Source: Methanosarcinales archaeon
Lineage (GTDB): Archaea; Halobacteriota; Syntropharchaeia; Alkanophagales; Methanospirareceae
NCBI GenBank assembly: GCA_025464275.1
Contig: JAODGR010000073.1
Location: forward strand, 1-24,595
Direction: 5' to 3'
Length of the DNA stretch: 24,595 nt
The notes beneath the pieces are model-generated. The model saw only the letters and a list, made by a program, of their open reading frames with translations, was not told where the DNA came from and ran no database searches. Shown here in pieces: positions 1 through 7,018 of this stretch. Position 1 is the first letter of the stretch. Each line of letters starts with the position of its first letter. Position numbers and translations under genes: made by a program.

Positions 1-440
1 AACAGGAGCAAGACATCTCTGGTATGATTGCTCAATCGCTGGTGAATGCGAGGGGTCATGAAGTGGTCTATTATGAAGTGATACCCGATGTGGAAGAGCG
101 TATATACACCGGGATAATGAATGCTCTGGACTCAGGTGCTGATTTCATCATCACCTCCGGCGGTACGGGCTTAACCAAAAATGACATCACCATTGAGACG
201 GTATCGAAGCTGATGACCAAGGAGCTACCCGGGTTTGGTGAACTGTTCAGATTGAAGAGTTACCGGCAGATAGGCACCGCCGCGGTGTTAACCCGGGCGA
301 CAGCAGGGGTGATAGACCGGGGGAAAGGGAGCCGGAATGCGATATTCTGCCTACCTGGCTCACCTGATGCTGTTAGACTGGCACTGGACGAGATAATCCT
401 GCCTGAGATACCACATATAATGCGACACATACGTGAATGA
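1..440 (+). CDS. MogA/MoaB-family molybdopterin biosynthesis protein, 5' truncated
   Basis: Members of this family bind molybdopterin and adenylylate it, or assist that step, in molybdenum/tungsten cofactor synthesis in the cytoplasm. The open frame runs in from the window edge. The first in-frame ATG (24) lies inside the conserved first helix, because residues Q-E-Q-D-I-S-G precede it as in full-length relatives, so the true start is outside the window and roughly 20-30 residues are missing. Family signatures seen are the SGGTG loop (TSGGTGLTKNDITIE), the GFGELFR segment and the LPGSPDAVRLAL segment that closes the active site. The C-terminus is complete and ends at TGA 438-440. It converges on ruvC with only 15 nt between stops. 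MogA and MoaB types cannot be separated from this fragment. The family call is firm. Confidence 0.9.
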   Translation, partial: QEQDISGMIAQSLVNARGHEVVYYEVIPDVEERIYTGIMNALDSGADFIITSGGTGLTKNDITIETVSKLMTKELPGFGELFRLKSYRQIGTAAVLTRATAGVIDRGKGSRNAIFCLPGSPDAVRLALDEIILPEIPHIMRHIRE

Positions 441-455
441 GTAGACGGAGCCTGT

Positions 456-950
456 TCATCCTTCCTTCTCCATCAGGAAGATATGAGCAGTCGCAATAGC
501 GAGTGCATCGGTGACATCATCAGGCTTTGGTATCTCTTCTAAATGAAGCAGCTCCTTCACTCTGCTTGCTACTTCTCTCTTCGTCGCCCTGCCATAACCC
601 GCAATGACACTCTTCACCTCGGAAGTGTTATATTCATAGGCAGGCAATCCTGAGACCGCAGCCGCGAGCAGACACACACCTCGTGCCTGCCCTACACTTA
701 ACGCCGTCTTCACATTTATATTGAAGAATATCTTCTCTATCGCCATCCTGTCGGGGACCACATCCTTTATCACCGCGAGTAAATCCTCGTATATCTTCTT
801 CAATCGCTCTGCCCTCGACTGCTCCGGCGTGGTTCGAATACACCCGAAAGCTACCGGATTCAGAATACCACCGTCCGTATCTCTCCTCTCCTTCTCCACC
901 ACGCCCCAGCCTGTTATCGCCGTCCCCGGGTCTATCCCTATCACTCGCAT
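456..950 (-). CDS. ruvC: RuvC Holliday junction resolvase
   Basis: RuvC is a dimeric RNase H-fold endonuclease that resolves four-way DNA junctions. The 164-residue protein has the family's usual length and the full acidic tetrad: D7 in the GIDPGT motif, E72 in AIEKIFF, and D145 and D148 in KPDDVTDALA. The NVKTALSVGQARG segment is also typical. I chose the ATG at 950-948 because the Shine-Dalgarno-like GGAAGG sits about 7 nt before it; the alternative GTG at 956 would lie almost on top of that site. The upstream cbiS stop ends 2 nt before this ATG, so the two genes are probably co-transcribed. No ruvA or ruvB is present. Archaea normally use Hjc for this step, so a classical RuvC here is notable and may reflect transfer from bacteria. 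Confidence 0.92.
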   Translation of the reverse strand: MRVIGIDPGTAITGWGVVEKERRDTDGGILNPVAFGCIRTTPEQSRAERLKKIYEDLLAVIKDVVPDRMAIEKIFFNINVKTALSVGQARGVCLLAAAVSGLPAYEYNTSEVKSVIAGYGRATKREVASRVKELLHLEEIPKPDDVTDALAIATAHIFLMEKEG

Positions 951-952
951 TA

Positions 953-1999
953 TCACACCTTCCTATCCTGCAGCATCTTACTCATACAGCCCGCAATCAA
1001 TCCCCCGATGGCGTCGTCCATGAACACCCCCAGGCGACTCAGTATCCCCGGTTTCCTGGTATCGTAGTAGAAGAAATTAAAGAGTGCTCTTTTACCCCCT
1101 ATATACTCCGCAATATCCATTCCTATCAGTTCATCCGCCACAATAGACGCCGCATCTTCCTCTCCCGCGCTACCTGCCCTGCCCTTCCTTATCTCTTCCT
1201 CATCCGCGTGCATCGCCGCTGCCAGCAGCAGTGCGATATTCGTATCCTCAGTCTCTCGCTTCAGCATCGATTCCAATCGCCTGCTCAACTCAGCCATATC
1301 CTCCTCTTCGCCTTCCACAGGTACGTATAGCTCCAGAGCTGTATCCACCATCTCCCGCAGGCTGATTCCCCGCTCCTCCAATCGCTTCAGGATGGGTCTG
1401 TCCACCTCCAGTGCATGGTTGTACGATAGCAGTGCGTCCTTCACTCCCGCTCTCACCACCTCGTACACCCGCATACCCAGTTCTGTTGCCTTACCTGCAA
1501 AGACGCTCTCGTCATCTCCGACGCTCGCAGAGGTAGCAACAGCCACAGCATCGGTAGCGTCACCGGTGAATAAATCACCTCTATGGTCTCGCAGGTCGAG
1601 GTCATAGAAAGCCGCTGTCTTCGCCTCCGTCGCCACTATCAGCAGATTTGCCATCGCCGACTGTGATAGTCGCTCATCAATCGCCAGAATGATGTTCACA
1701 GTGGAGGAGGTGGCAGTGGATATACCCGCGGTGATGATAGCCGATACATCCTCAACCCTTATTATCTGTGCATCGGTCATGGGTACCGCAGTCATCATCC
1801 CCACTGTCTCCTCAGGTCTCAGTCCCTTCGCCCTGAGGAAGGACTCGAAGTAGAGAAACGCATCGGCATCAAATGCGGGTGGCACATGCAGGTTTATTAT
1901 CCTCCGTGCATGTCTGTAACCACCGTTGTAGAAGGCGGAACTGAGCACTTCGAAATCACCTTGCAGCGCTATATAATCACCCGATTCCTCTATCTCCAT
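953..1999 (-). CDS. cbiS: CbiS: adenosylcobinamide amidohydrolase (CbiZ) fused to alpha-ribazole phosphatase (CobZ)
   Basis: This is a 348-residue fusion for corrinoid salvage. Residues about 1-200 match CbiZ, which cleaves the amide of adenosylcobinamide to give adenosylcobyric acid. Visible landmarks are VGMMTAVPM (66-74), the TAGIST turn (90-95), the ATEAKTAAF segment (123-131) and a TGDATDA loop (145-151). Residues about 206-345 match CobZ, the PgpA-like archaeal phosphatase acting on alpha-ribazole 5'-phosphate, with VADELIGM (287-294), the FNF..YDTRKPGIL segment and FMDDAIGGLIAG (326-337) carrying two acidic residues. The two activities are known on one polypeptide in Methanopyrus kandleri CbiS. 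The start is preceded by AAGGAG only 2 nt away. It lies between the GGGP synthase gene and ruvC on the same strand. Confidence 0.87.
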   Translation of the reverse strand: MEIEESGDYIALQGDFEVLSSAFYNGGYRHARRIINLHVPPAFDADAFLYFESFLRAKGLRPEETVGMMTAVPMTDAQIIRVEDVSAIITAGISTATSSTVNIILAIDERLSQSAMANLLIVATEAKTAAFYDLDLRDHRGDLFTGDATDAVAVATSASVGDDESVFAGKATELGMRVYEVVRAGVKDALLSYNHALEVDRPILKRLEERGISLREMVDTALELYVPVEGEEEDMAELSRRLESMLKRETEDTNIALLLAAAMHADEEEIRKGRAGSAGEEDAASIVADELIGMDIAEYIGGKRALFNFFYYDTRKPGILSRLGVFMDDAIGGLIAGCMSKMLQDRKV

Positions 2000-2058
2000 C
2001 TCTCCTTGTTTAATGTAAGTGTTAAGGGTTAAGTTAAGAGTTAAAGTGAAACTAAAAA
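2000..2058. repeat. Short GTTAAG tandem motif between GGGP synthase gene and cbiS
   Basis: The 59-nt spacer is AT-rich and contains four copies of GTTAAG or GTTAAA on the plus strand (2021-2026, 2028-2033, 2033-2038, 2040-2045), spaced 5-7 nt apart. On the transcribed strand this reads as repeated CTTAAC. It could be a binding site or simple-sequence drift; nothing here distinguishes them. A Shine-Dalgarno sequence for cbiS follows. Confidence 0.5.
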
Positions 2059-2760
2059 TTAAAATTGAACCGTCTCCAGAAACTTATCCATGCTCTCATA
2101 CACCACATTCCCCACCACTATGACATCCGCATATTGCTTCATCTCCTTAGCCTTCTCCCTCGAGTCTATCCCGCCACCATAGAAGATTGATGCATTACAC
2201 TTCGCACTGAGCTCTCTCAGCAGTTCAGGGTCACCATAAGTGCCGCTGTACTCGATATACACGATGGGGAGGTGCAGGTACTTCTCAGCATAGAGTGCAT
2301 AAGCCACCACAGCGGCGATACTCAGTGCTGTCTGTGCCCTGGTGAGCTTAGCAACTGCAGATTCGGGATTCAACACGATGTATGCTTCAGGAATCACCTT
2401 ATCCCAGGCTATCTCGTACCTCTTTATCCACTCCACATGCTGGCCCACTATCCATCTCGAGTCTGTGGCATTGAGCACCAGAGGAACGAAGACGTAATCT
2501 ATACCCTCATATACTATTGCTTCTGGTGTTACCGGCTCAAGAACCTTGGGGATGGTGTAATCCTCCAGGAGGGACACGAGCATAGCGGTCTTCTCCGGGG
2601 TGATATTCTGTGTACCGGAGATCATTATGGCATCGGTACCACTCCTCACTATCTTATCTAAATCACGCCTGTCAATTGGTTTATCCGGGTCGAGCTTGGT
2701 GATGTGGCGCCAATCTCGCCATGGGCATGGCTCATCCCCATCCTTACACTTATCCGCCAT
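2059..2760 (-). CDS. Geranylgeranylglyceryl phosphate synthase
   Basis: This TIM-barrel prenyltransferase joins geranylgeranyl diphosphate to sn-glycerol-1-phosphate, the first committed step of archaeal ether-lipid synthesis, at the membrane surface. The 233-residue product is family length. It begins with the WRHITKLDPDKP element and shows SGTDAIMISGTQ, the YIEYSGTYGDPELL substrate loop, the phosphate-binding YGGGIDSREKA and VIVVGN near the C-terminus. It resembles the group I enzymes of Euryarchaeota rather than bacterial PcrB. It lies 48 nt downstream of tRNA-Gln and 59 nt upstream of cbiS on the same strand, so tRNA, lipid and cobamide genes may share a transcript. There is a Cys-rich N-terminal extension of about 12 residues (CKDGDEPC) of unknown meaning. 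Confidence 0.93.
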   Translation of the reverse strand: MADKCKDGDEPCPWRDWRHITKLDPDKPIDRRDLDKIVRSGTDAIMISGTQNITPEKTAMLVSLLEDYTIPKVLEPVTPEAIVYEGIDYVFVPLVLNATDSRWIVGQHVEWIKRYEIAWDKVIPEAYIVLNPESAVAKLTRAQTALSIAAVVAYALYAEKYLHLPIVYIEYSGTYGDPELLRELSAKCNASIFYGGGIDSREKAKEMKQYADVIVVGNVVYESMDKFLETVQF

Positions 2761-2808
2761 TTTAAGCTTATTCCCTATTTCCCTTATAGGATGCCTGGTT
2801 GTGTGGGA

Positions 2809-2881
2809 TAGCCCGGCACGGATTCGAACCGAGGTCGTGAGATCCAGAGTCTCACATGCTTGACCACTACACCACCGGGCT
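2809..2881 (-). tRNA. tRNA-Gln (anticodon CTG)
   Basis: The minus strand folds into a 73-nt cloverleaf. The 7-bp acceptor AGCCCGG pairs with CCGGGCT and is followed by discriminator A at 2809. The anticodon stem TGAGA/TCTCA encloses the loop CTCTGGA, giving anticodon CTG (2847-2845), which reads CAG. The T arm contains GGTTCGAATCC. No intron is seen and CCA is not encoded (TCCC follows). It lies between the YdjM-like gene and the GGGP synthase gene, all on the minus strand. Confidence 0.96.
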
Positions 2882-2920
2882 ACTTACTCTTATCTTAATT
2901 GATTGTATTGTAATTGTTCT

Positions 2921-3475
2921 TTATCTTTTACCTTTATTTTTTATCCGGATGCCGTGCTTATATAAAATACCGAACCTGCACATGAACGACAGTACCGCGA
3001 ATATAAGTATGACGAGTTCAGTTCCATCCCCGATTATCCCTATCTCCGGTATCGACGGGCTGGGCTTCACTACATACTCCACCTCCCCTACCTTCCCAGG
3101 TATAAGAGTATAGAATAGGAGTCCAAAGCCATTATCTGTCAGTCCGAGCCAGAACTTGAGGCTATAACTCTCCTGTGAGAACGGATATAAGAGAAACACG
3201 CCATTATAAAAGGCATCCATGAATACATGGGCTGCCAGGAGCAGAGTAGCCAGTGATAGAAATTTACTCCTCTCTCGCCTGATTGCCATAATCACAACCG
3301 GGATGAGGACCACGAACAGATTATGCAGCGTGGCTCGGTGCACACCAACCACCGAATCGAGGTCGCATAATAGCCCGAAAGGTATCAATCCAACAGCAGG
3401 CTTCAGCTCAGCTTCGCTCATGCATGAAGCGATGATGAACAGCGTGATAGCGAGATGAAGACCCACATCAGGCAT
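2921..3475 (-). CDS. YdjM-like membrane-bound putative metal-dependent hydrolase
   Basis: This 184-residue integral membrane protein has hydrophobic segments near residues 5-18, 52-66, 73-90 and 154-168. Its polar residues fit the YdjM (membrane-bound, metal-dependent hydrolase) family: H7 at the N-terminus, LLCDLDS (D38, D40), the HR....H pair H46 and H51, and AHVFMDAF with H83 and D87. Family members are proposed to be metal-dependent hydrolases, but their substrates are unknown. The start ATG overlaps the end of trpA by 8 nt (ATGCCTGA), so translation is probably coupled to trpA. No tryptophan-related role follows from that. Family assignment rests on motif spacing alone. Confidence 0.68.
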   Translation of the reverse strand: MPDVGLHLAITLFIIASCMSEAELKPAVGLIPFGLLCDLDSVVGVHRATLHNLFVVLIPVVIMAIRRERSKFLSLATLLLAAHVFMDAFYNGVFLLYPFSQESYSLKFWLGLTDNGFGLLFYTLIPGKVGEVEYVVKPSPSIPEIGIIGDGTELVILIFAVLSFMCRFGILYKHGIRIKNKGKR

Positions 3476-4328
3476 GCATCAGGTTACCCTCGGTGTGCAG
3501 TGTGGCAGCTTTTAAAGAGCGTGTAAAATCCTCTATACGGTGGATCAGCTCAGCTCCTCCTATCCCCTCCTCCTCTCCCTCCTCGATTATCCTTATTATC
3601 GCACTGCCCACAATTGCACCGTCAGCAAATTGACAGACCGTCTTCACATGCTCCGGCTTTGAGATGCCGAACCCAACTGCCAGTGGCACATTTATCCTCA
3701 TCGCCGATTCCTGCTCCCTTATACGGGTGATAAGGGGCTTTATCGCTTCTGAGAGCTTATCTCTCGCACCCGTCACACCGAGCAGTGACACCACGTAGAT
3801 GAAGCCGGTAGCAAGATTCAGTATCTTCTTCATTCGCTCCTCCGTGGTCGTGGGTGCGATAAGGAATATCAGGTCGGTACCCTCACCATTACCATCACCA
3901 TCACCGTGGGAGTGGCATACATTCAGCAGAGGCTCTGACTCCTCCACCGGCAAGTCCGGCACTATGATACCACTTATGCCCGCTCCTGCACAGTCATGCA
4001 CAAATCGTTCCAGACCTCGCTGCAGGATGAGATTATAATAAGTGAGACAGACCTTCTCCACACCTTTTATACGCCTGGCTACATCAAAATAGATATCTGG
4101 ATTCATTCCCGCACGTAAGCTACGCTCACTCGCTCGCTGTATCGTAACACCATCGGCAATGGGGTCAGAGAAGGGCAGCCCGAGCTCAAGAATGTCCACT
4201 CCCCCGCGCTTCAGCGCATCTGCTATCTCAATGGTCGTCTCCACATCTGGATAGCCCGCAGTGATGAATCCAATCAAAGCCTTCTCATCCCTGCCTCTCA
4301 GCTCCTCGAACTTCTCTCCCAGTCTCAT
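3468..4328 (-). CDS. trpA: Tryptophan synthase alpha subunit
   Basis: TrpA cleaves indole-3-glycerol phosphate to indole and glyceraldehyde 3-phosphate and passes indole to TrpB. The 286-residue TIM barrel has both catalytic acids in the signature LELGLPFSDPIADG (E48, D59), the GFITAGYPD strand near the N-terminus, VPDLPVEE, the flexible-loop segment SLLGVTGAR and the phosphate site VGFGIS...VGSAI. Residues about 139-150 form a His/Gly/Asp-rich insertion (HSHGDGDGNGEG), encoded by a CCATCA-type microsatellite at about 3885-3910, in a loop where most TrpA proteins are shorter. No other trp gene lies in the window, so trpA has separated from its usual operon. It faces argG across a 174-bp divergent region. 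Confidence 0.96.
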   Translation of the reverse strand: MRLGEKFEELRGRDEKALIGFITAGYPDVETTIEIADALKRGGVDILELGLPFSDPIADGVTIQRASERSLRAGMNPDIYFDVARRIKGVEKVCLTYYNLILQRGLERFVHDCAGAGISGIIVPDLPVEESEPLLNVCHSHGDGDGNGEGTDLIFLIAPTTTEERMKKILNLATGFIYVVSLLGVTGARDKLSEAIKPLITRIREQESAMRINVPLAVGFGISKPEHVKTVCQFADGAIVGSAIIRIIEEGEEEGIGGAELIHRIEDFTRSLKAATLHTEGNLMHA

Positions 4329-4502
4329 CCCCGGTTCTCTCCTCCCCGTATCTCAACTCCGCTAAGACACCGACGCAATAATCAACTAATAATACAATAA
4401 CCAATAATATTGTATTGGTTGCTATTTAGTTACTATGTTATTATGTTTGCATGTTTGTTAGTTAGATGTTAGGCGAGTGGGGGGTGTGAGCGAGCGAGGT
4501 AA
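4329..4502. promoter_or_regulatory. Divergent trpA/argG control region
   Basis: This 174-bp stretch separates two divergently read amino-acid biosynthesis genes and must hold both promoters. The middle is strongly AT-rich (about 4379-4440) and contains interleaved inverted repeats at 4391-4420. The argG side ends in GAGGTAA before the ATG, a usable ribosome-binding site. I cannot assign a unique TATA box to either direction, since several AT-rich candidates exist. No short gene is apparent. Confidence 0.6.
4391..4420. repeat. Interleaved inverted repeats (candidate operator)
   Basis: AATACAATA (4391-4399) pairs with TATTGTATT (4408-4416), and AACCAATA (4399-4406) pairs with TATTGGTT (4413-4420). 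The two perfect inverted repeats interlock within 30 bp, which gives four related CAATA/TATTG half-sites. This is more ordered than AT-richness alone would suggest and resembles a site for a dimeric or tetrameric regulator. No regulator gene lies nearby. An operator role is inference. Confidence 0.5.
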
Positions 4503-5705
4503 ATGAAGAAAGTGGTACTGGCATACTCCGGTGGACTGGATACGTCGGTCTGCATCCCTCTGCTCAGGGAGCACTATGGGTATGATGAAGTGATCGCAGT
4601 AACCGTGGATGTGGGTCAGCCGGAGGAGGAGCTGAGGGATGCGCAGATGCGAGCAGAGAAGCTGAGTGACTCCTTTGTGCTGGTGGATGCGAAGCAGGAG
4701 TTTGTTCACCACTGCATCTTCCCGCTCATCAAGGCGAACGGATGCTATGAAGGTTATGTCCTTGGCACTGCGATGGCAAGACCATTGATAGCGCGGCATG
4801 TGGTGGAAGTAGCCCTGAGAGAAGGTGCAAATGCCATCGCTCATGGCTGCACAGGTAAAGGCAACGACCAGCTCAGGTTCGATGCTGTCTTCAGAACCAC
4901 CGACCTTGAGCTGATTGCACCTATGCGTGAACTGGGCTTAACGCGTGAGGAGGAGAAGCGATACGCAGCCGAGCATGGCATCTCCTTCGAGAGTGCAGGC
5001 GGCAGCGGAGGTGATATGGATAAGCGCTGGAGTGTGGATGAGAACATGTGGAGCAGGAGTATAGAGGGTAGCGAGCTGGAAGACCCCGCATTCTCACCAC
5101 CGGAGGAGGTATTCCGCTGGACTGCATCAATTGAAGAAGCGCCGGATGAGCCGGAATTACTTCGCCTCTATTTCGAGTGCGGGGTACCTGTATCGGTGAA
5201 TGGAGAGGAGCAGGACGGGGTCGCACTGATAAGGACTTTAAACGCCATTGGCGGTAAGCACGGGATAGGAAGAACGGATATGGTGGAGGACAGGGTTCTT
5301 GGGTACAAAGCGCGGGAGATCTATGAGCACCCGGCTGCTACCATCTTACTGGAGGCGCATCGCGATATCGAGCAGCTCATATTGACAAGGAACGAACTGA
5401 GATTCAAGGAAATGGTAGATAGAGCATGGAGTGAGCTGGTTTATCAGGGGCTGGTCATGGACCCCCTCTTTGACAGTCTCAATGCCTTCATTGATAAGAC
5501 GCAGGAGCGGGTAACCGGGACGGTGTATTTAAAGCTGAACAAGGGCGTTGCTCGCGTGGTCGGACGGGAGTCGCCATACGCACTCTACACAAAGGATGTA
5601 TCATTCGATGTGAAACGAGAGCAGAGGACTGCAGAAGGGTTCTCATTCTATCACGGGTTTCAATCGCGGCTGGTACGGCAGCCGGGGGGAGCAGGGCGAG
5701 TATGA
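4503..5705 (+). CDS. argG: Argininosuccinate synthase
   Basis: ArgG condenses citrulline and aspartate using ATP in arginine synthesis. The 400-residue protein is full length. It opens with the ATP-pyrophosphatase P-loop AYSGGLDTS (7-15), then VDVGQPEEE, a citrulline/aspartate region with AHGCTGKGNDQLRF, and SVDENMWSRSIEG, all family signatures. The ATG at 4503 is preceded by GAGGT with a 3-nt gap. Its stop overlaps the ATG of the next gene (ATGA at 5702-5705), so the nucleotidyltransferase gene is translationally coupled to it although the pathways are unrelated. The final 15 or so residues (QPGGAGRV) look like a loose tail. Confidence 0.97.
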   Translation: MKKVVLAYSGGLDTSVCIPLLREHYGYDEVIAVTVDVGQPEEELRDAQMRAEKLSDSFVLVDAKQEFVHHCIFPLIKANGCYEGYVLGTAMARPLIARHVVEVALREGANAIAHGCTGKGNDQLRFDAVFRTTDLELIAPMRELGLTREEEKRYAAEHGISFESAGGSGGDMDKRWSVDENMWSRSIEGSELEDPAFSPPEEVFRWTASIEEAPDEPELLRLYFECGVPVSVNGEEQDGVALIRTLNAIGGKHGIGRTDMVEDRVLGYKAREIYEHPAATILLEAHRDIEQLILTRNELRFKEMVDRAWSELVYQGLVMDPLFDSLNAFIDKTQERVTGTVYLKLNKGVARVVGRESPYALYTKDVSFDVKREQRTAEGFSFYHGFQSRLVRQPGGAGRV

Positions 5706-6913
5706 AAGCGGTGATTCTGGCAGCGGGTGAGGGTAAGCGGATGCGCCCCCTCACTTATCTACGCCCAAAGGTGATGCTCCCCATAGCTGGTAAGCCAATA
5801 ATTGAGCACCTCATTGAAGAGGTGAAAGCGAGTGGAATCACCGAATTCGTGATTGTGGTGGGGTACCATGATGAAACCATCCGCAATTACTTCGCTGATG
5901 GTGGCGATTGGGGGATAGAAATACAGTATGCAACACAGAAGAAGCAGCTGGGTACCGCGGATGCCCTGCTCAGGGTGGAGAATCTAATTGATGATGAGTT
6001 CCTCATGCTCAATGGTGATACGGTAGTAGATGCCCGGGATATAAAGCGGGTAGCCGAGGCTGGTGCGGGTAGGGGTCTCACTCTCGGTTTGACTGAGGTG
6101 GCGAATCCAGAGGATTACGGAGTCATCGAGACAGAAGGCGAGCGGGTGGTGAAGATACACGAGAAGATGCCCAATCCACCCACGAATATCATAAATGCCG
6201 GTGTTTATCTACTCAATGAAGGTGTGTTTGCGGCGCTGAGAGAGACAGGTAGCTCAAAGAGGGGTGAGTTTGAACTCACCGACTCCTTACAGCTGCTCAT
6301 CGATGCCGGTGAGCCGGTTCTATGGTGCCGGTTGGACCACTGGCTGGATGTCAGCTACCCATGGGATCTGTTACGCGCAAATGAGCGCATGATGGAGGTG
6401 ATAAATCCGCTTATCAGGGGTGAGACGGAAGAGAACGTCGTGCTGAGAGGCAGGGTAGCGGTGGGAGCAGGGACAGTGGTAAAGAGTGGCTCCTGTATCG
6501 AAGGTCCTGTCATCATAGGTTCTAATTGTAAGATCGGTCCCAACTGCTACATCCGCCCTAATACCGCAATCGGGAATAACTGCCACATCGGCAATGCCGT
6601 TGAGATAAAGAATTCTATCATCATGGACCATACAAAGATACCACATCTCTCATATGTCGGCGATTCCGTCATTGCATCACACTGTAACCTTGGCGCGGGC
6701 ACGAAGATAGCGAATCTCAGGTTCGATGAGGCGCCGGTAAAAGTTCAGGGCAGGGATACCGGCAGGCGGAAGTTCGGTGCGATATTGAGCGATGGAGTAA
6801 AAACCGGGATAAACGCATGCATCGATGCCGGTACAGTCATCGGGAATGATACACTCATCGGTCCGGGCGCTCTCGCTTATGGTTATATAGAAGCGAACTC
6901 ACGTATATTCTAA
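5702..6913 (+). CDS. GlmU-like bifunctional sugar-1-phosphate nucleotidylyltransferase/acetyltransferase
   Basis: The 403-residue protein has two domains. Residues 1 to about 230 form a nucleotidyltransferase with LAAGEGKRMRPLT (6-18), PKVMLPIAGKP, the LNGDTVV metal site and a LDHWLDVSYPWDLL segment. Residues about 240-400 form a left-handed beta-helix with hexapeptide repeats (IGSNCKIGPNCYIRPNTAIG and onward). Archaeal proteins of this layout make UDP-GlcNAc and related sugars, using glucosamine-1-phosphate acetyltransferase and uridylyltransferase or thymidylyltransferase activity. These sugars feed surface glycans and N-glycosylation. The exact nucleotide and sugar preference cannot be read from sequence. 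It is coupled to argG by a 4-nt overlap. Confidence 0.88.
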   Translation: MKAVILAAGEGKRMRPLTYLRPKVMLPIAGKPIIEHLIEEVKASGITEFVIVVGYHDETIRNYFADGGDWGIEIQYATQKKQLGTADALLRVENLIDDEFLMLNGDTVVDARDIKRVAEAGAGRGLTLGLTEVANPEDYGVIETEGERVVKIHEKMPNPPTNIINAGVYLLNEGVFAALRETGSSKRGEFELTDSLQLLIDAGEPVLWCRLDHWLDVSYPWDLLRANERMMEVINPLIRGETEENVVLRGRVAVGAGTVVKSGSCIEGPVIIGSNCKIGPNCYIRPNTAIGNNCHIGNAVEIKNSIIMDHTKIPHLSYVGDSVIASHCNLGAGTKIANLRFDEAPVKVQGRDTGRRKFGAILSDGVKTGINACIDAGTVIGNDTLIGPGALAYGYIEANSRIF

Positions 6914-7018
6914 ATAGATTGTGTTTATCCCTGTGATTTGTGTTTAGAATGGCTTAAACGTGATTAATAGCCCTGGAAAGTCTTAAAAGGGCAGTTCCGC
7001 CTCTATTTTAGAGAGAAA
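6914..7018 (+). promoter_or_regulatory. Leader and promoter region of the cohesin/dockerin gene
   Basis: This 105-bp spacer holds a good archaeal promoter candidate: purine-rich GGAAAG (BRE-like, about 6975-6980) directly before TCTTAAAAGG (TATA-like, 6981-6990). That would place transcription start near 7010 and leave a very short leader before ATG 7019, which lacks a strong Shine-Dalgarno sequence. Upstream, TTGTGTTTA occurs twice as a direct repeat (6919-6927 and 6938-6946), possibly by chance. Confidence 0.5.

Noticed and set aside
456..956. GTG at 956 as the ruvC start
   Set aside because: The Shine-Dalgarno-like GGAAGG would be only about 1 nt from it; ATG 950 has good spacing and starts right at the conserved RVIGIDPG strand.
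3895..3912. Tandem CCATCA units suggesting a repeat array or CRISPR-like element
   Set aside because: The units are 6 bp, contiguous and in frame within trpA; there are no spacers. They are microsatellite sequence encoding a loop insertion.
3468..4328. A local tryptophan operon
   Set aside because: Only trpA is present; its neighbours are a membrane protein, a tRNA and argG.
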